Part shown: positions 52,720-61,270 of the stretch, one piece after another
How the letters are laid out: each line of letters opens with the position of its first letter
Numbering within the stretch: position 1 is the stretch's first letter
Assembly (NCBI RefSeq): GCF_007680605.1
Contig: NZ_VEIO01000001.1
Span: forward strand, 2,857,276-2,921,275
Direction: 5' to 3'
Length of the DNA: 64,000 nt
Source of the DNA: Paenibacillus xylanexedens
Lineage (GTDB): Bacteria > Bacillota > Bacilli > Paenibacillales > Paenibacillaceae
The notes under the pieces: model-generated
Databases searched by the model: none
Told to the model about the DNA's origin: nothing
Seen by the model: the letters and a program-made list of their open reading frames with translations, nothing else
Translations under genes and position numbers: made by a program

Positions 52720-55053
52720 CTATTCAACTATCATTTTCGAAATGCTCGTTTCCCGAATCGACTGAATGCTGATCCAGGCTGTAATAATGATCGTTCCTGC
52801 CAGTAGCAATGGACAGAGTACATATGCCTGCACCGGATCAATCACAAATACAATCTTTGAAGCACCAAAGGAGGACATAATGCCACTTACCAGCATTGGA
52901 CCCAGTGTATTGGATAAGATTGTGCCTGCGGCTACACCTACAATGAGGATGACCAATGACATCACGACATATTTCAACTTGATCTTGGATAACGCAAAGC
53001 CGATGCTTCGCAACACAGCAATATCGTTGTTATCTTTGGCAACCATCATCTGCAGGAACAGTGAGGTAATCAAAATAGAAATGAATATGCCAATGGCCAG
53101 TGCAAGTGTGGTCACCAGCTTTAATTGCTGAATCGTACCACCAAGCGTTTGATTCAAGTATCCTTGAAGATCCGTTACGCGCGCTGGCGAGAAGTCTTTC
53201 TCATATGTTGCAATTTTGGCAGCCATCACACCGCGGTCTTTCAGATCCAAACTGACTACATACCAGAGCACACTGTCTTTGTTGTAAGGCAAAAGCGCCT
53301 TTGCTGTTTTTCCGCCATTCGTCACATCCTGATAGATGCCGCTGACCGTCATCACTTGGTCTTGACCGCCCACTTGCAAGGTCAGCTGATCCCCCGTTTT
53401 GAGTTTGAGTTCACTGCTGTTGGCGTCAGAGAGAGCAATTTCCCGATCTGTTGCTGGTGCGTTCCCGCTAAGATAGGACAAAGGAAAGATGCTGAAATCT
53501 CCGCTCTCCACGCTGAGATTATCGTAACTGCCTTCCGCATTACGAATCTTGAACTGGCTCGTTACGAGAGGTGAATATTTCTTAACGTCTGCGTCATTTC
53601 CAATTTGATTCACTAGTTGAGCATAACGTTGCTCTACATCGTCGGTATGCCTAAGATCGATGCGAATATCACTTTGCCCTACACCCATATAAGATATGAA
53701 GCTTGGAGCCTGCAGTGTGTTCAAAAAGTTAAGCGGTACGATCATAATAAATGAACTGACGATGAATACGAATAATAACAAACGGAACATTTTGACACGT
53801 TGCATCACGTCTTTTAACCCAAGAAAAACAGGCACGGAAGACCAGCGATTACGTGAGAGGTTTAAACGGTTGCGAACGATCTGCGTATCCCCCAAACTTC
53901 CGGTGCGAAGGGCTTCCACAGCAGAGATCGAACGAAAACGACGAAGCACCGCGCGGCAGAACAGGACAACCATGGTGAAAATCAAACCTGCAGCGAGCAG
54001 AGGCACGGCGAAATGCAGTAATGTAGCCGGTGCTTTCCCCATATACAGCATAATATTAGATACAAAAAGCTGGTTCACTCCGAGGGAAGCGATGTAACCC
54101 AAAATGGAAGCCAAACCTGCCATAAACACATATTTGACCAAATAGAGCCGCTTGATATCTTTCTCTGCGATACCAATGGCTTTCATCACGCTGATCTCGC
54201 GGTAATCTTCCTCAATAGTCGCAAGCATGGTAAAACGAATACACAGCATCGCAATCAGAATCAGCACCAGGCTGACCAAAATAATAACAGCTGCGATAAT
54301 TCCGTCTGTCATCCCGTTGAGGAGCTGGAACAAACCATAAGTCACCACCGGGCCAGCGTTAGGGAGCCCTGCATTTTGATAGGCTTGGGTGAACTCACTT
54401 GTCTTGGCAGGATCATGCAGTCGGAACTCAATGAGATATTCCATCTCTCCGACCCCTTGCTTCAATTGCCCCATATCATTCGGGCTTACGATAAAACGCT
54501 TCGAATGCACAACAGATGGATTCATCTGTGCATCACGCACAAAATCAACAATGGTGTATGAACGCTCAAAAGCCCCATTATTGATCCGAACCTGGTCACC
54601 GATATTTAATTTATTTTGCTGTAAATAATACACAGGTACAGCAATCTCGCCATCACGAACCTGGATAATCTCACTATTCAGATTCAGTAAATAGTCGAAT
54701 TGCTGATTTTGTGTAACGAAGTCAATATCCATGACGGTATTTTTCTCGGACTCTGCACCAAGGTAAAGGTTAGCTCCATTGATGTTAACCATCTCAACTA
54801 TCTGATGTTGCTCAACCATTGCATTTCCTTCAGCCCATGTGTTTACTTTGGTCTGATCCAGTTCTCCAGAGTGCATTTGCACAAAATGAGGTGTCTTCGA
54901 TTCAGAGAACAGATACTGAATGGAACTTGTCAGTTCCATGATCATTCGAGAACCGGAAGATACCAGCAAAGCGGCGAGCAGGACAAAAATAAACAGTGCA
55001 GCCGTAATTCCTTTTTTCCTCATTAAGTCGTTTCTCAGCATTCTCAGCAGCAT
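52720..55053 (-). CDS. FtsX-like ABC transporter permease
   Basis: 777 residues with two FtsX domains. First membrane helix at about residues 14-33, an extracytoplasmic domain of about 200 residues (residues 35-240), three helices (about 245-265, 305-330, 345-370), a cytoplasmic loop, helix 5 (about 415-440), a second outer domain (450-635) and three final helices (about 640-665, 690-715, 730-760). The repeated layout matches permeases of the MacB/BceB superfamily with ten or fewer helices. ATG at 55051-55053; the ribosome binding site is about 14 bases away. It is 18 bases after the thioesterase gene and so part of the cluster transcript. Confidence 0.85.
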   Translation of the reverse strand: MLLRMLRNDLMRKKGITAALFIFVLLAALLVSSGSRMIMELTSSIQYLFSESKTPHFVQMHSGELDQTKVNTWAEGNAMVEQHQIVEMVNINGANLYLGAESEKNTVMDIDFVTQNQQFDYLLNLNSEIIQVRDGEIAVPVYYLQQNKLNIGDQVRINNGAFERSYTIVDFVRDAQMNPSVVHSKRFIVSPNDMGQLKQGVGEMEYLIEFRLHDPAKTSEFTQAYQNAGLPNAGPVVTYGLFQLLNGMTDGIIAAVIILVSLVLILIAMLCIRFTMLATIEEDYREISVMKAIGIAEKDIKRLYLVKYVFMAGLASILGYIASLGVNQLFVSNIMLYMGKAPATLLHFAVPLLAAGLIFTMVVLFCRAVLRRFRSISAVEALRTGSLGDTQIVRNRLNLSRNRWSSVPVFLGLKDVMQRVKMFRLLLFVFIVSSFIMIVPLNFLNTLQAPSFISYMGVGQSDIRIDLRHTDDVEQRYAQLVNQIGNDADVKKYSPLVTSQFKIRNAEGSYDNLSVESGDFSIFPLSYLSGNAPATDREIALSDANSSELKLKTGDQLTLQVGGQDQVMTVSGIYQDVTNGGKTAKALLPYNKDSVLWYVVSLDLKDRGVMAAKIATYEKDFSPARVTDLQGYLNQTLGGTIQQLKLVTTLALAIGIFISILITSLFLQMMVAKDNNDIAVLRSIGFALSKIKLKYVVMSLVILIVGVAAGTILSNTLGPMLVSGIMSSFGASKIVFVIDPVQAYVLCPLLLAGTIIITAWISIQSIRETSISKMIVE

Positions 55054-55071
55054 AAACTTACATGGCTCCTC

Positions 55072-55836
55072 TCATCTATCTACTATGTTCAGTCGTTCTA
55101 CTTCTGGAGTCATAAAGCTTGTCAGATAATGCGCCACTGTTGAAGGGTGGTGCATGATAAACATATGCGTCCCCTCTCGAATGGTCTGAAGCTTCATCGG
55201 TACATCAAAATATCTTTCCCATTTGAGTGCTGACTGAAGGGGAACGGCATTGTCCCGTTCTCCCCACAGAAACAGCACTGGCAGTGAAAGAGGCTGACAT
55301 TCAAGTGTCGCTGCGGATTCCAGCATTCGAAAATCTGCCCGAATTACAGGCATGAAATACTGCAAAAGTTCTTTTTCGTGGATGAGCTCTTTAGGTAGAC
55401 CGTCATAAGAGAAAAGGTGATCTATGAGATGCTCATCAGACATCTGGTCATATCGCTTCAATCCACATTCAGCAGGCGTATTGCAGGCGGATAACACAAG
55501 ACGCAACGTCTTGGCTACATCCGGAAGCTCCTGTTGTAACCGCTGAGCCACATAATAAGCTGTAATGCCGCCCAAGCTGTGCCCAAACAACATTGCACCA
55601 GGTTGAATTATAGGCAACAGTTCGTTCGTATAGAGCTCTACAAGCTGCTGCATATGTTCCAGAGGCTCTTCCGAATTCATCCCGTGACCGGGAGGTGTAT
55701 ATGCCCATATTTCCGTATCCGGAAGGTAAGATACTAAAGGATAAAAACTCCGAGAGTGTCCACCCAGATAAGGAAAACAGATCACCTGCCTGTTCTCCCT
55801 GCCCTTCTGCAGTCGTTCAAGATAAGTCTGTGCCAT
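55072..55836 (-). CDS. Type II (editing) thioesterase of the PKS/NRPS cluster
   Basis: 254-residue alpha/beta hydrolase of the GrsT/SrfAD type, which removes mis-primed acyl groups from carrier proteins. N-terminal FPYLGGHSRSFYPLVSYLP, nucleophile Ser in FGHSLGGITAYY (about residue 87), Asp in WGERDNAVP and His in EGTHMFIMHHP. ATG at 55834-55836 is taken; a GTG directly upstream is the alternative. It is 25 bases after the CPBP-like gene and 18 before the permease. Confidence 0.9.
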   Translation of the reverse strand: MAQTYLERLQKGRENRQVICFPYLGGHSRSFYPLVSYLPDTEIWAYTPPGHGMNSEEPLEHMQQLVELYTNELLPIIQPGAMLFGHSLGGITAYYVAQRLQQELPDVAKTLRLVLSACNTPAECGLKRYDQMSDEHLIDHLFSYDGLPKELIHEKELLQYFMPVIRADFRMLESAATLECQPLSLPVLFLWGERDNAVPLQSALKWERYFDVPMKLQTIREGTHMFIMHHPSTVAHYLTSFMTPEVERLNIVDR

Positions 55837-55861
55837 CACTCCATCACCACCATTAATTGCT

Positions 55862-56746
55862 TTATTTCGCGTCTAGAACATATGCAGGAAATGTCTGGAG
55901 CGTTGTGTCCACTTTTTTGCGCTTAAAGACGATATGAATGATAATTGCCGAAGTTACGAAGAAGAAAAATTGCATGATCTGCACTTGCGGATTGAAGTAA
56001 TACAGATCGATCTGACTTCCTGTAGCGACAAGCCAAAAAGCCAGAAGGTAAAACAACAGCGTGCCTTTGGTAGCATTGAAGATGTAGCTCTGAAATACGA
56101 TAAACGCCATAAGCTGCACCACGTAGTATATGTATGTGGTTGAGGTGCCAAAGGATGAAATCAGATAACCCGGAAGCACCCATAGTCCAAACAGGAATCC
56201 TGTAATCAGACCACTTGTTACATTGTTTTTCAACTTGCCTTGCAGGAAGGGAAGCAAGAATCCAATCCAGCCAAATAAACCGCCGATGAGCCCCGTCTCC
56301 TTGAACAAGTTCAAAATGCCGAGCCAGATCATTTCCGGTACACTATATGTCAGATCGGGAACCGGTATGCCGAATAGCAGGGAGCCAAAATGCATCGATG
56401 AAGCAAATACGATGGAAATACCGATAATCACAGGAATCCAGAACAGATCTTTTTTTCGCGGAACCAGCTTCAAGAACATGCCTTTCAGCGCGTCTTTGCC
56501 TCCCATTAAATAACATGTAATTAATCCGGCAATCGAAGGAGAGTACAGAGCAACGATAGCTAACGGATGCATCAGATGAAGTTCACCAGTGATGGGGACA
56601 ATAAAATCAGGAAAGAACATGAACAAGCTGGCAATACCATAACAAGTACCGAAGGACATCGCCAGAAACAGATACATATACTTATTGGAAGGACTGGCTG
56701 CCGGGCTGGACACTGGACGAACAGATGACTGATTGGCTGTAATCAT
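55862..56746 (-). CDS. Degenerate CPBP-family (CAAX protease-like) membrane protein
   Basis: 294 residues, about eight membrane helices. The first half has the family look: YSPSIAGLITCYLMGG (about residues 69-84) corresponds to the FGPALAA segment before the catalytic motifs. In active CPBP proteases a EExGWRGFLLP motif follows; here the aligned segment reads GLFGWIGFLLP (about 160-170), so the Glu-Glu pair and the Arg are lost. An alternative pair, KET, lies six residues earlier. It is probably not a protease, and may be a membrane adapter or immunity protein. It overlaps the ACP gene by four bases. Confidence 0.65.
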   Translation of the reverse strand: MITANQSSVRPVSSPAASPSNKYMYLFLAMSFGTCYGIASLFMFFPDFIVPITGELHLMHPLAIVALYSPSIAGLITCYLMGGKDALKGMFLKLVPRKKDLFWIPVIIGISIVFASSMHFGSLLFGIPVPDLTYSVPEMIWLGILNLFKETGLIGGLFGWIGFLLPFLQGKLKNNVTSGLITGFLFGLWVLPGYLISSFGTSTTYIYYVVQLMAFIVFQSYIFNATKGTLLFYLLAFWLVATGSQIDLYYFNPQVQIMQFFFFVTSAIIIHIVFKRKKVDTTLQTFPAYVLDAK

Positions 56747-57006
56747 CGTGCCACCTCCTTGGCAGCAAGCTTTCTCTCAATGAGATCATGCAATCGGTTA
56801 ATGGTACTGAAATTGGCCAAGTCCAAATCATCATTTCCGATCTCAATCTGGAATCTGCGCTCTACAAAATCCACTAAACGCATGGCAAAGAGTGAGTTGA
56901 CAAATCTCATTTCAAAATAGTTGTCGTTGTCGCTGATTTGAGCGTCCTCATGTTCCATAGTAAGATTGTTTCCGATAAAATCTCGAATTTCCTGACGATA
57001 ATCCAC
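56743..57006 (-). CDS. FkbJ-type acyl carrier protein
   Basis: 87 residues. The phosphopantetheine site is RFVNSLFAMRLVDFVE with Ser38; the usual Asp before Ser is Asn. NSLFA is characteristic of the carrier proteins on which glycerate-derived extender units are built (FkbJ, Asm14 and ZmaD types), which supports the assignment. The start is GTG 57004-57006 after AAGGGGGAA. It directly follows the FkbH-like gene (15 bases) and overlaps the CPBP-like gene. Confidence 0.9.
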   Translation of the reverse strand: MDYRQEIRDFIGNNLTMEHEDAQISDNDNYFEMRFVNSLFAMRLVDFVERRFQIEIGNDDLDLANFSTINRLHDLIERKLAAKEVAR

Positions 57007-57021
57007 CGCTCTTCCCCCTTG

Positions 57022-58071
57022 TTATTGATGTTGTCTTTCAGGCACACAAACTTCAATATAGTCTGGAAACTCCACAACCTGCTTCAGATCATGCGAAAAG
57101 ACGATCTTTCCGTCAGGATCTGCAGACAGCTGTGTAAAACCAGCAAAACGATAGCTGATATTCATCATCCGGTTTCTCCCGGTTTCTCTGAAATCAGCAA
57201 GCATCTGCTTACCCTGTTGCCTCGCTTCACGCATGATATAAGTGAGCAATACACTTCCTGCTCCCCTTGACATGACGCGGCACGACATCAGCAACATGTT
57301 CAGTCTCCATATATCCGGCTGCTTATGAATAAGCGCGAGCCCGATCTTTCCATATGTTCCGTACTTGTCTTCAAGTTCACACACCAATAGCAAGTAATCC
57401 TGTGAAGTCATCAACTGATGTAGTTCCTCATAACTGTAAGTGATCCCTGTAGCATTCAACTGATTGGTACGAACCGTGAGCTCTTCCGCTCGCTGAAGAT
57501 CATCCTCTGTCGCTTCATAGATAGTAAACTTCATACCGAGTGAAGCCAGAAACTTCTCCGAAGGACCTTCATACTGTTCTTCCGCCTGCTTTCGAAGTGT
57601 ATCTGCCTGATACATCTGTCTTCTGCGGGAAGAGTCTGCTGTAATAAAGCGAGGCATCAGTCTCGGATCATTCAGCATCGTCTCATAGTGATCTGCATGA
57701 AGAACCTGAACATCCGCATGTACACTTTTCACTTCCTCCAGTTCAAAAGGCTGGTCGTCCACAAACAAGATGGCATCCATTCCGATATTGATGTTCTGCT
57801 GAATACGCTGAATGGATATGGACTTCGCATCCCAATGAATCTCGGGGTATAAAAAATACTCGGCAATGCCCCATTCGGTAAGTTTGGCCCAAGCCAGCTC
57901 TGCGTCATTTTTACTGGCAATGGAGTGCAGTATTCCGCGGCGGTCTAATTGTTCAATCACCTCCTTTATGCGCGCTTTTAGTTTCACATCTCCGGATTCA
58001 AGTAAGACTCCATCCCAGATCGTGTGATCCAGATCCCATACGACACATTTGATATCCTTCAACCGCTCCAT
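57022..58071 (-). CDS. FkbH-like HAD-superfamily glyceryl-ACP synthase
   Basis: 349 residues. The HAD motif I WDLDHTIWDG is at residues 12-21 (DxD with Asp13 and Asp15), motif II is SKND, motif III lies in FVDDQPFELEEV, and a C-terminal GNAT-like domain follows (about 200-335). FkbH proteins take 1,3-bisphosphoglycerate, remove phosphate and load glyceryl on a carrier protein, the first step to methoxymalonyl- or hydroxymalonyl-ACP. The ATG at 58069-58071 is seven bases after AAGGAGG; an ATG two codons up is one base away from it. Neighbours supply the other steps. Confidence 0.92.
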   Translation of the reverse strand: MERLKDIKCVVWDLDHTIWDGVLLESGDVKLKARIKEVIEQLDRRGILHSIASKNDAELAWAKLTEWGIAEYFLYPEIHWDAKSISIQRIQQNINIGMDAILFVDDQPFELEEVKSVHADVQVLHADHYETMLNDPRLMPRFITADSSRRRQMYQADTLRKQAEEQYEGPSEKFLASLGMKFTIYEATEDDLQRAEELTVRTNQLNATGITYSYEELHQLMTSQDYLLLVCELEDKYGTYGKIGLALIHKQPDIWRLNMLLMSCRVMSRGAGSVLLTYIMREARQQGKQMLADFRETGRNRMMNISYRFAGFTQLSADPDGKIVFSHDLKQVVEFPDYIEVCVPERQHQ

Positions 58072-58089
58072 GGACATGCCTCCTTTTCG

Positions 58090-58941
58090 TTAATAGGCAT
58101 AGAACCCTTGCCCCGTCTTGCGTCCCCAGTGTCCAGCATCCACCATTTTCTGCAATAGCGGACAACAGCGGAATTTGGGGTCCTGATAACTGTCGTACAG
58201 CACTTTAAGCGAATGAACGACGGTATCCAGACCGATCAGATCTGCTGTTTCCAGCGGGCCCATCTGATAACTAAAACCCTTTTTCATAATGGCATCGACC
58301 TGCTCAGCTGTAGCAATACCATCCTGCACAATAAAGGCTGCTTCATTCATTAACAAATGGGAGAGTCGGTTCGATACAAAACCCGGCAGATCCTCGATGA
58401 CGACCGGACTTTTGCCGAGAGACTCCAGAAACGCTACCATCTCTTGCTCTGTCTCAGGTGTTGTATGATGCCCTTTGATCACCTCCACCATCGATTTAAC
58501 CGGAACCGGATTCATCAAATGTACACCTATGGCGCGTCTTGGATCAGGTAAAAAGGAGGCCAGCTTGGTTACTGAAATACAGCTTGTGTTCAACGCGTAA
58601 AGAGCATCCGGACGGGCCTTTTGACTCAAACGCGCATAAACTTCCTTTTTGGACTCTATATTTTCGGTCACATTTTCAATAATGACGCCAGCCTCTTCCA
58701 CACCTTCGTCCTGAATTTGGAACGAAATTCGATCCATAATGATATCGAGCGGAACCTCACCGTATCCTTGTTTCAAGAAACAGGCTGAACGGTATTCACG
58801 ACGTATGACATCAGGGGCCTGAGCAATGGCGGACTCTGAATGATCCTGCAAAATGACCCGATACCCCGCTCTGGCAACATCCAATGCTGTAGCACATCCC
58901 ATTACGCCTGCGCCAATAATTGCAATGAGCTGATTATGCAT
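58090..58941 (-). CDS. FkbK-like 3-hydroxyacyl dehydrogenase
   Basis: 283 residues. NAD motif IIGAGVMGCATA at residues 8-19, the catalytic His in AIGVHLMNPVPVK and the C-terminal domain GFVSNRLSHLLMNEAAFIVQDG... GPLETADLIGLDTV. This is the 3-hydroxybutyryl-CoA dehydrogenase family; in FK520-type pathways FkbK oxidises glyceryl-ACP. It is 12 bases before fkbH-like and 29 after the aminotransferase. RBS GAGAGG. Confidence 0.9.
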   Translation of the reverse strand: MHNQLIAIIGAGVMGCATALDVARAGYRVILQDHSESAIAQAPDVIRREYRSACFLKQGYGEVPLDIIMDRISFQIQDEGVEEAGVIIENVTENIESKKEVYARLSQKARPDALYALNTSCISVTKLASFLPDPRRAIGVHLMNPVPVKSMVEVIKGHHTTPETEQEMVAFLESLGKSPVVIEDLPGFVSNRLSHLLMNEAAFIVQDGIATAEQVDAIMKKGFSYQMGPLETADLIGLDTVVHSLKVLYDSYQDPKFRCCPLLQKMVDAGHWGRKTGQGFYAY

Positions 58942-58970
58942 ACCTAACCTCTCTTCCTGTTGATCTGGTC

Positions 58971-60293
58971 TTATACAAGTTCATCGTAGAGCTCTTTCAT
59001 CTCCGCAATCGCCGCAGGCACACGCTCACTGAACCAGGCCACATCCTTCATGTCCAGCATAATGTTCGGATACATGCGAGAGAGTGTCGATACAAGAATG
59101 CCGTGTTCCGCGAGCTTGCCATTCAACAAAATATCAAAGGACATCAATTCGAACGTATAATCGGCCGTACTGCTAAGCTCTTCGGTGCAGCAATGATAGG
59201 AAGCGCAACCCGCCGGACCTTGAACAACAAGGGGTAGCCCTGCCTTCATTGCTTCCCTTGTGAGAATGTCATGAATCATCTCGGCGTGAAGATTCATACG
59301 ATTCATGGCTTCTCCTCCGTTGCGGCCCAACATTTCGAGCGTTGCTTTCACCGCGGCTGTGCCTAACGGATAACCGTTAAACGTTCCCGCATGAATCACT
59401 TTTTTGTCTACCAGTAGCTTCATGATATCGGCTCGGCCAACTAGAGCAGACACGGGAACACCGCCGCCAGCAATCGCTTTGCCCAGCGTGGTCAGGTCAG
59501 GCGTAACACCAAACATCTGCTGAGCCCCGCCAAGTCCCATACGAAACCCTGTAATGATCTCATCAAAAATAAGCACAACCTGATGATGATCACACAGTTG
59601 TCTGACCTTCTGCAGATAACCTGGAGCCGGCATGACTCCGCCTCCGTTAACACATACCGGCTCCATGATTACAGCAGCAATGTCATCACCATGTTCAACA
59701 AACAATTCTTCCAAACGGGCAGCATCATTCCAAGGTAGCAGATAGGATTGGGACTCCATAACATCCCTTGCCCTTCCCTGCGTTCCCTTCATGTCGCCAG
59801 GGTAGTCCGAAGGTACGGGCAATCCTGTCCGGGGCGTTTTACCGCCCATAATGTTATCTGAATTGCCATGATAATGGCCTTCAAAACGAACAAAGCGATT
59901 TTTGCCTGTCCAGGCGCGGGCAAGACGCAGTGCATTTTGCACAATTTCTGTACCCGATAACCCAAACCGGATCATTTCAGCTGAAGGTACATATTGGTGG
60001 ATTAATTCCAATGCCTCAGCGTCCAGATCACAATGGCTTACCGACAGAACACGATCAATCGTATCCTTCAGGCATTCGTTATATTCCTCGTTACCGTGCC
60101 CTACAATAAGTGCACCAAAGCGGGCATAGAGATCCAGATACTCACGGCCGTTCATATCGGTTACCCTGCTTCGGGAAGCATGGGCAAAGTGTAGCGGTGT
60201 CTCCTCCCAGGGAAGGTGGAAATTATAATGCACACCGCCAGGAAGGTGTTGTTTCACTCGCTGGTTATACGCCATCATATGTGTAGTAATCAT
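58971..60293 (-). CDS. Class III aminotransferase (glutamate-1-semialdehyde aminomutase-like)
   Basis: 440-residue PLP enzyme. Features: FGLSGTEIVQNALRLARA, the PLP-contact region VLIFDEIITGFRMGLGGAQQ (Asp), and Lys in LTTLGKAIAGGGVPVSALVG (about residue 275). It belongs to the GSA-aminomutase branch used as AMT enzymes in hybrid PKS-NRPS pathways, where a beta-keto or aldehyde acyl chain is turned into an amine. True haem biosynthesis is unlikely given the cluster. It overlaps the malonyltransferase gene by four bases. Confidence 0.88.
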   Translation of the reverse strand: MITTHMMAYNQRVKQHLPGGVHYNFHLPWEETPLHFAHASRSRVTDMNGREYLDLYARFGALIVGHGNEEYNECLKDTIDRVLSVSHCDLDAEALELIHQYVPSAEMIRFGLSGTEIVQNALRLARAWTGKNRFVRFEGHYHGNSDNIMGGKTPRTGLPVPSDYPGDMKGTQGRARDVMESQSYLLPWNDAARLEELFVEHGDDIAAVIMEPVCVNGGGVMPAPGYLQKVRQLCDHHQVVLIFDEIITGFRMGLGGAQQMFGVTPDLTTLGKAIAGGGVPVSALVGRADIMKLLVDKKVIHAGTFNGYPLGTAAVKATLEMLGRNGGEAMNRMNLHAEMIHDILTREAMKAGLPLVVQGPAGCASYHCCTEELSSTADYTFELMSFDILLNGKLAEHGILVSTLSRMYPNIMLDMKDVAWFSERVPAAIAEMKELYDELV

Positions 60294-61270
60294 CGCGCTT
60301 CGCCTCCCCGGTATGTTTGAATCCCTGCCGCATATATTGCCAGGAGCTTCGACTGATCCTGCGAATCATCCAGCGAATAGGCAGTAATTGAGGTGTCGTA
60401 CTCGGCAATCATATTTCTTACACTCTGGCCTGGGCCGACATCCATCCAAATGCTCGCACCCAACCGCCCTATTTGCGCTAAAGCCTGAATCCAGTGAATC
60501 GGCTGCAACAGCTGAGCTGTCAGTAACCTTGGGATATCCTCTGCTGCTCGGATGAACTCTCCGTTCACTGTGGAACATATCGCAAATGCAGGTTCGGAAA
60601 AGGAAAGCTTAGATACCATCGCTTCCATCTCAGGCAGGATAAATTGCATCAGTTCACTATGATAGGGCGCATCTGCTTTCATAGGCATCATGCGGAAGGG
60701 AATAAATTCCCCTCCAGCTTGATCCACGAGATCATCCAGCAAACGCAAACCTCCCGCCTCACCTGCAACAACGAATTGGTTAGGTGAGTTATACCCTGAG
60801 ATCGTCACGTAATGAACCTCTCGAATATTGGCAACGATGTTTTCGAGTTCCGCTTGGCCCATATCAACGACAATTCCCGCTCTGCCCTTCTGCTCCTGTA
60901 TTGCACGATGCATCAATGCCCCCCGTGAAGCCGCGAAGCGGATTGCATCTGCAAACTTTAATGCACCAGCAGCCACCAAAGCAGTGATCTCTCCCAGGCT
61001 GTGACCAATCGCATAATCTGGATTCATTCCAGTCCGGCGAACGAAGGAATCAAACAACGCATAACTTGCTGTAAGTACAGCGGGCTGAGCATATTCGGAC
61101 TGTGTCAGTTGCTCCAGGGAGCCGGCCAGAATCAAATCTCTGAGATCAAACCCAATAACCTCACTCGCTTCGGCAAAAATCAACCGGACTTCCGTTTCTC
61201 TCTCTAAGAGATCACTGCACATTCCGATATATTGGCTACCTTGCCCTGGAAATAATGCGCAGATCGTCAT
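60290..61270 (-). CDS. Free-standing malonyl-type acyltransferase (trans-AT)
   Basis: 326 residues, FabD fold. GQGSQ at residues 9-13, nucleophile Ser91 in GHSLGE, the conserved Arg in AASRGALM (carboxylate binding, which favours malonyl-type substrates) and His in DAPYHSELM. A second, non-FabD copy within a PKS operon implies it loads PKS carrier proteins in trans; the KS module next door lacks its own AT. It may also handle the hydroxymalonyl unit. It overlaps the dehydrogenase gene by four bases (ATGA). Confidence 0.92.
   Translation of the reverse strand: MTICALFPGQGSQYIGMCSDLLERETEVRLIFAEASEVIGFDLRDLILAGSLEQLTQSEYAQPAVLTASYALFDSFVRRTGMNPDYAIGHSLGEITALVAAGALKFADAIRFAASRGALMHRAIQEQKGRAGIVVDMGQAELENIVANIREVHYVTISGYNSPNQFVVAGEAGGLRLLDDLVDQAGGEFIPFRMMPMKADAPYHSELMQFILPEMEAMVSKLSFSEPAFAICSTVNGEFIRAAEDIPRLLTAQLLQPIHWIQALAQIGRLGASIWMDVGPGQSVRNMIAEYDTSITAYSLDDSQDQSKLLAIYAAGIQTYRGGEAR

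Noticed and set aside
58971..60293. Annotation as haem-pathway glutamate-1-semialdehyde aminomutase (hemL)
   Set aside because: It is translationally coupled to a PKS acyltransferase and lies far from any hem genes, so a cluster aminotransferase is more likely.
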